Assembly (NCBI GenBank): GCA_038326165.1 | Contig: JBBQJT010000053.1 | Coordinates: forward strand, 1-26,343 | From: JAEUUM01 sp038326165 | Lineage (GTDB): Bacteria; Bacteroidota; Bacteroidia; Chitinophagales; Saprospiraceae | Direction of reading: 5' to 3' | DNA length: 26,343 bases | Part shown: positions 23,761 through 26,343 of the stretch, one piece after another | How the letters are laid out: every line of letters starts with the position of its first letter | How positions within the stretch are numbered: position 1 is the stretch's first letter | Position numbers and translations under genes: made by a program | Notes under the pieces: model-generated | The model's input: only the letters and a program-made list of their open reading frames with translations | Told to the model about the DNA's origin: nothing | Databases searched by the model: none

Positions 23761-24588
23761 TTGAAAACAGAAAAACTAATCATAGAAGCTGGCCGTGCAG
23801 AAAAACATTACTGGGCTGACCTTTGGCGCTACCGGGAACTGTTCTATATCCTGAGCTGGAGAGACATCAAGGTCCGGTACAAACAAACAGTAGTTGGTGC
23901 ACTTTGGAGCATCATCAGGCCATTGTTGACCATGATCATCTTCACACTAGTGTTCAGCAAGATTGCCAATTTGCCTAGTGAAGGGACAGCTCCGTATGCC
24001 ATCATGGTATATGCGGCTATGTTACCTTGGCAGTTCTTCTCAAATGCATTGAGTGAGGCAAGTGGTAGCCTTATTGGCAATGCCAACCTCATCAGCAAGG
24101 TATATTTTCCGAGATTGATCATACCTACTGCGGCTGTGATCACCAGTTTTATTGACTTTTTGATCTCTTTTGTCATACTTGCAGGATTGATGATCTACTA
24201 TCAATATATGCCTAGTTTGAATATGCTGTTGTTGCCCGTTTTCCTTGTTATCGCCTTTCTGGCTAGTATGGGACTTGGGCTATATTTGACGGCCATGAAT
24301 GTGAAATACAGAGATTTTAGATACATCGTACCCTTTATGGTGCAATTTGGACTTTACATATCTCCTGTTGGATTCAGCAGCAGCATAATCCCTGAAAAGT
24401 ATAGATTGCTCTATTCCCTCAACCCAATGGTTGGCGTAATAGATGGTTTCCGTTGGTGTATTCTAGGCGGAGATAGCAATATCTACATGCCCGGATTTCT
24501 ATTAAGTCTAGGAATCGTAGTTTTCTTTTTATTTTTAGGTATCCATCAATTCCGTAAAATGGAGAAGACATTTGCGGATGTTATTTGA
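23761..24588 (+). CDS. ABC-2 type polysaccharide/O-antigen export permease (Wzm-like)
   Basis: A 275-aa inner-membrane protein, the membrane half of an ABC exporter that flips lipid-linked polysaccharide. It has the family's cytoplasmic N-terminus (YRELFYILSWRDIKVRYKQT), then VVGALWSIIRPLLTMIIF, the GTAPYAIMVYAAMLPW loop, NANLISKVYFPRLIIP, and about six hydrophobic helices ending before RKMEKTFADVI. NPMVGVIDGFRW is also typical. The start is a TTG, since the upstream frame is repeat sequence without an ATG. The ATPase partner (Wzt) is not next to it: instead repeats and an MNT-HEPN pair follow, so Wzt must lie beyond the window or elsewhere. Confidence 0.93.
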   Translation: MKTEKLIIEAGRAEKHYWADLWRYRELFYILSWRDIKVRYKQTVVGALWSIIRPLLTMIIFTLVFSKIANLPSEGTAPYAIMVYAAMLPWQFFSNALSEASGSLIGNANLISKVYFPRLIIPTAAVITSFIDFLISFVILAGLMIYYQYMPSLNMLLLPVFLVIAFLASMGLGLYLTAMNVKYRDFRYIVPFMVQFGLYISPVGFSSSIIPEKYRLLYSLNPMVGVIDGFRWCILGGDSNIYMPGFLLSLGIVVFFLFLGIHQFRKMEKTFADVI

Positions 24589-24635
24589 TGGGTATGATCG
24601 GTGTGGACGGGTGTGATGGGTACAATGGTTTATGG
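24589..24635 (+). repeat. 9-bp period tandem repeat (GATGGGTAT), G-rich on plus strand
   Basis: Units GATGGGTAT, GATCGGTGT, GGACGGGTGT, GATGGGTAC and AATGGTTTA follow the permease stop directly. It is the reverse-complement type of the array at 15777-15836. Confidence 0.55.
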
Positions 24636-24683
24636 ATTTTAATTTAGGATAAAGACAAGGTTTTGCTACTGTATAAAAGATTC

Positions 24684-24760
24684 AACCCCTTTTGTCTGAA
24701 TCACGATTTACAGAATTAAAGAATTAGCAGGATTATTAATTTCTAGCAAACTTGAATAAC
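24684..24760 (+). repeat. Dispersed GTCTGAATC element, copy D
   Basis: AACCCCTTTTGTCTGAATC, then ACGATTTACAGAATTAAAG, AATTAGCAGGATTATTAAT and TCTAGCAAACTTGAATAACC. It is almost identical to copy G, 1349 bp downstream. Confidence 0.88.
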
Positions 24761-24857
24761 CTATCAACAATAAACCATAAACCAAATGAACCCATAAACT
24801 ATAACCCACAACCCATAAACTATAAACCATAAACCATAAACCATCAACCATAAACCC
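24758..24857 (+). repeat. Heptad repeat array R6, C-rich on plus strand
   Basis: About fourteen 7-bp units between copies D and E. The order D-array-E recurs as G-array-H on the other side of the MNT-HEPN pair. Confidence 0.9.
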
Positions 24858-25021
24858 CTTTGTCTGAATCCTGACGTGTGTCCAGTCAGGACAGGCTAAA
24901 ATTCTTATGATTAAATGATTAATATGATTTTTGAACAGCCAATAACCTCTTATGTCTGAATCACAGATTTTACGGATTAAAGGATTTCACAGATTTTTAA
25001 ATGCTCTCGAAATTTGAATTA
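24855..25021 (+). repeat. Dispersed GTCTGAATC element, copy E, with hairpin
   Basis: The first 134 bp differ from copy H (26210-26343) at only one position. It contains a 7-bp stem, TCCTGAC (24869-24875) with GTCAGGA (24885-24891), then an AT-rich part and a second GTCTGAATC sub-unit near 24955 (ACGGATTAAAGGATTTCAC). It belongs to the gene-free 730-bp stretch between the permease and the MNT gene, which is made of repeats throughout. Confidence 0.9.
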
Positions 25022-25162
25022 ACCCATAACCCATAAACCATAAACCAAATAAACCAAATAAACCCATAAACCATAAACCATAAACCATAACCCATAAACC
25101 CATCAACCATCAACCATCAACCATCAACCATAACCCATAAACCATAAACCATAACCTATAAA
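25021..25162 (+). repeat. Heptad repeat array R7, C-rich on plus strand
   Basis: About twenty units with some AAACCAAATA and CATCAACC variants, fading into AACAATTAAC and ATTAATCATT repeats up to 25190. Confidence 0.92.
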
Positions 25163-25189
25163 CAATTAACAATTAATCATTAATCATTA

Positions 25190-25270
25190 ACCCCCTTTTG
25201 TCTGAATTACAAATTAAACGGATTAAAGGATTTCACGAATTATTTCTTGGTTTGCAAATTGGAATAAACC
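25190..25270 (+). repeat. Dispersed GTCTGAATC element, copy F (divergent)
   Basis: ACCCCCTTTTGTCTGAATT, then ACGGATTAAAGGATTTCAC and a GGAATAAACC end. It is more like the second sub-unit of copy E than like A-D, and lies about 50 nt before the MNT start codon. Confidence 0.75.
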
Positions 25271-25321
25271 GTAAGATATAAACCTCAACCTTCAACATAT
25301 CGAATTACTATTATTTAACTC

Positions 25322-25618
25322 ATGATTACAAAAGAATTTATATTATCCACATTAAAACTCAGCAAACAGGAATTCTCTAAATACGGGGTTTGCAAAGTTG
25401 GATTATTTGGTTCCTACCTGCATGGAGTACAGAATAAAGATAGTGACATTGATATATTAATTGATTTTGAACCAGAAGCGGAAAATTATGACAACTACAT
25501 GGCCGTTTATGATATTTTCGAAAATCTCTTTTCAAATGAAAAAGTTGAAATTGTAACTGTAAATGGATTGAGTCCATATATTGGCCCTAAAATATTGAAG
25601 GAAGTCGTGTATGTATAA
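25322..25618 (+). CDS. MntA-type minimal nucleotidyltransferase (putative antitoxin)
   Basis: A 98-aa nucleotidyltransferase whose core LFGSYLHGVQNKDSDIDILI has Gly30-Ser31, ten residues, then Asp42-x-Asp44, exactly the GSX10DXD motif of MntA. A third acidic position is in KVEIVTVNG (Glu). In characterised type VII systems MntA transfers AMP to a tyrosine near the HEPN active site of HepT and so silences the toxin. The HepT-like gene follows with an 8-nt overlap, in agreement with a co-translated pair. The module is enclosed by repeat copies F and G. Confidence 0.9.
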   Translation: MITKEFILSTLKLSKQEFSKYGVCKVGLFGSYLHGVQNKDSDIDILIDFEPEAENYDNYMAVYDIFENLFSNEKVEIVTVNGLSPYIGPKILKEVVYV

Positions 25619-25961
25619 AGATCCATTGGAGTATCTAAAACATATCCGAGACGAAAGTTATTTTATTCTTTCGGTAATTCATGTTGATATGAATAAAACT
25701 GATTTTATTGATAATGAAATTTTGAAAAGGGCGGTAACTAGGAGTCTTGAAATAATTGGAGAAGCCTCTAAAAAGATTCCAGCGGATTTCAAAGTAAAAT
25801 GGAGTTCTATTCAATGGAGAGAGATGGCCGGCATGAGAGATCGACTAATCCATGATTATATGGGTATCAACTATTCAATTGTCTGGGATGTAGTGAAAAA
25901 TAAAATACCTGAATTGAATAAACAAATCACTAGCGTTTTAAACGAATCCGATAAAACTTAG
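25611..25961 (+). CDS. HepT-type HEPN ribonuclease-like toxin (DUF86)
   Basis: A 116-aa all-helical protein, partner of the MntA-like protein. The HEPN motif is intact: MRDRLIHDY gives Arg76-x4-His81 and the His-x-Tyr (His81-Asp-Tyr83), where Tyr83 is the residue AMPylated by MntA in known systems. Other family landmarks are RAVTRSLEIIGEASKKIP and WREMAGMRDRLIHDYMG. HepT proteins are RNases that block translation until modified. Activity here is inferred from the complete motif. The ATG at 25611 overlaps the upstream stop by 8 nt. Nothing but repeats follows up to the window end. Confidence 0.92.
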   Translation: MYKDPLEYLKHIRDESYFILSVIHVDMNKTDFIDNEILKRAVTRSLEIIGEASKKIPADFKVKWSSIQWREMAGMRDRLIHDYMGINYSIVWDVVKNKIPELNKQITSVLNESDKT

Positions 25962-26032
25962 CAATCTAAGAGTTTAGTTGTTTAAGCGTTTGGAAGTTTA
26001 GTCGTGTAGAACTCAGGCTTAAACTCGGCATT

Positions 26033-26110
26033 AACCCCTTTTGTCTGAATCACGATTTACAGAATTAAAGAATTAACAGGATTATTAATTTCTAGCAAAC
26101 TTGAATAACC
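26033..26110 (+). repeat. Dispersed GTCTGAATC element, copy G
   Basis: Nearly identical to copy D over about 75 bp; the visible change inside the body is AATTAACAGG for AATTAGCAGG. It lies 72 nt after the HepT-like stop. Those 72 nt hold loose GTTTAGT repeats and no gene. Confidence 0.88.
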
Positions 26111-26211
26111 CATTTACCATAAACCCATAACCCATAACCCATAACCCATAAACCCATAAACCATAAACCATAAACCATAAACCATAAACTATAACCCATA
26201 AACCATAAACC
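26107..26211 (+). repeat. Heptad repeat array R8, C-rich on plus strand
   Basis: About fifteen 7-bp units between copies G and H, mostly regular AACCATA and AACCCAT. Confidence 0.92.
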
Positions 26212-26343
26212 CCTTTGTCTGAATCCTGACGTGTGTCCAGTCAGGACAGGCTAAGATTCTTATGATTAAATGATTAATATGATTTTTGAACAGCCAATAA
26301 CCTCTTATGTCTGAATCACAGATTTTACGGATTAAAGGATTTC
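26210..26343 (+). repeat. Dispersed GTCTGAATC element, copy H, with hairpin (runs off the window)
   Basis: It matches 24855-24988 at 133 of 134 positions; the one change is CTAAGATT for CTAAAATT. The same 7-bp hairpin is at TCCTGAC (26224-26230) and GTCAGGA (26240-26246). The copy is cut by the window end, so another array and possibly another block may follow. Confidence 0.92.

Noticed and set aside
21194..26211. Possible CRISPR arrays
   Set aside because: The repeat unit is 7 bp and tandem without unique spacers, and no cas genes are present.
16857..26211. Telomeric repeats of a linear replicon or eukaryotic contamination
   Set aside because: The arrays are internal, short and degenerate, alternate with bacterial genes and have no terminal position. 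Genes on both sides are typical of Bacteroidota.
21041..26343. Diversity-generating retroelement (template/variable repeat pair)
   Set aside because: No reverse transcriptase and no A-biased variation between a repeat pair ending a target gene.

Overview
The window looks like chromosomal DNA of a Bacteroidota bacterium, probably from the Saprospiria/Chitinophagia side of the phylum. Four things point there. A large secreted subtilase ends in a type IX secretion (Por) sorting domain. Several upstream regions carry the Bacteroidota -7 promoter consensus TAnnTTTG. The polysaccharide locus has an UpxY/NusG-like antiterminator. The DNA is AT-rich, has little Shine-Dalgarno signal and uses several TTG starts. 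The exact genus cannot be told from the sequence.

Region 1 (1-13.2 kb) is mostly housekeeping. It holds the 3' end of an inositol-monophosphatase family gene, a broken outer-membrane beta-barrel gene with an in-frame stop just after its signal peptide, hpt and a secreted M28 peptidase (minus-strand pair), aspS and a YkgJ-type cysteine-cluster gene (plus-strand pair), a fatty-acyl-CoA synthetase, a 1445-aa S8 protease with a MAM domain and T9SS tail, and a membrane-anchored MtfA-like protein without the metallopeptidase motif. Between the YkgJ-like gene and the acyl-CoA synthetase is a likely orphan structured RNA on the minus strand, about 190 nt long, with its own promoter and intrinsic terminator.

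Region 2 (13.3-24.6 kb) is an exopolysaccharide/O-antigen type locus read on the plus strand. Its order is nucleotide-sugar dehydrogenase, UpxY-like antiterminator, a decayed four-helix-bundle gene, a WbpB-like Gfo/Idh/MocA oxidoreductase, a CpsB-type tyrosine phosphatase, Wza-like export lipoprotein, Wzc-like tyrosine kinase/co-polymerase and, further on, a Wzm-like ABC permease. The set makes chemical sense: sugar oxidation, phospho-control by the kinase/phosphatase pair, and export. No glycosyltransferase and no Wzt ATPase is in the window, so the locus must continue beyond it.

Region 3 (16.85 kb to the end, interleaved with region 2) is the unusual part. Eight arrays of a degenerate 7-bp repeat (TTATGGG/TTATGGT; complement CCCATAA/ACCATAA) and eight copies of a dispersed element starting CCCCTTTTGTCTGAATC partition the DNA into blocks. 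Three blocks hold different two-gene nucleotidyltransferase modules of the toxin-antitoxin/HEPN-MNT type (DUF6922-like + AbiEii; HI0074-like + HI0073-like; MntA + HepT). A fourth block holds the ABC permease. The last module is bracketed by long, almost identical direct repeats, one of which runs off the right end of the window. None of these repeats occurs in the first 16.8 kb. The layout resembles a repeat-bounded cassette platform inside a polysaccharide locus; that interpretation is inference, while the repeat structure itself is directly visible.
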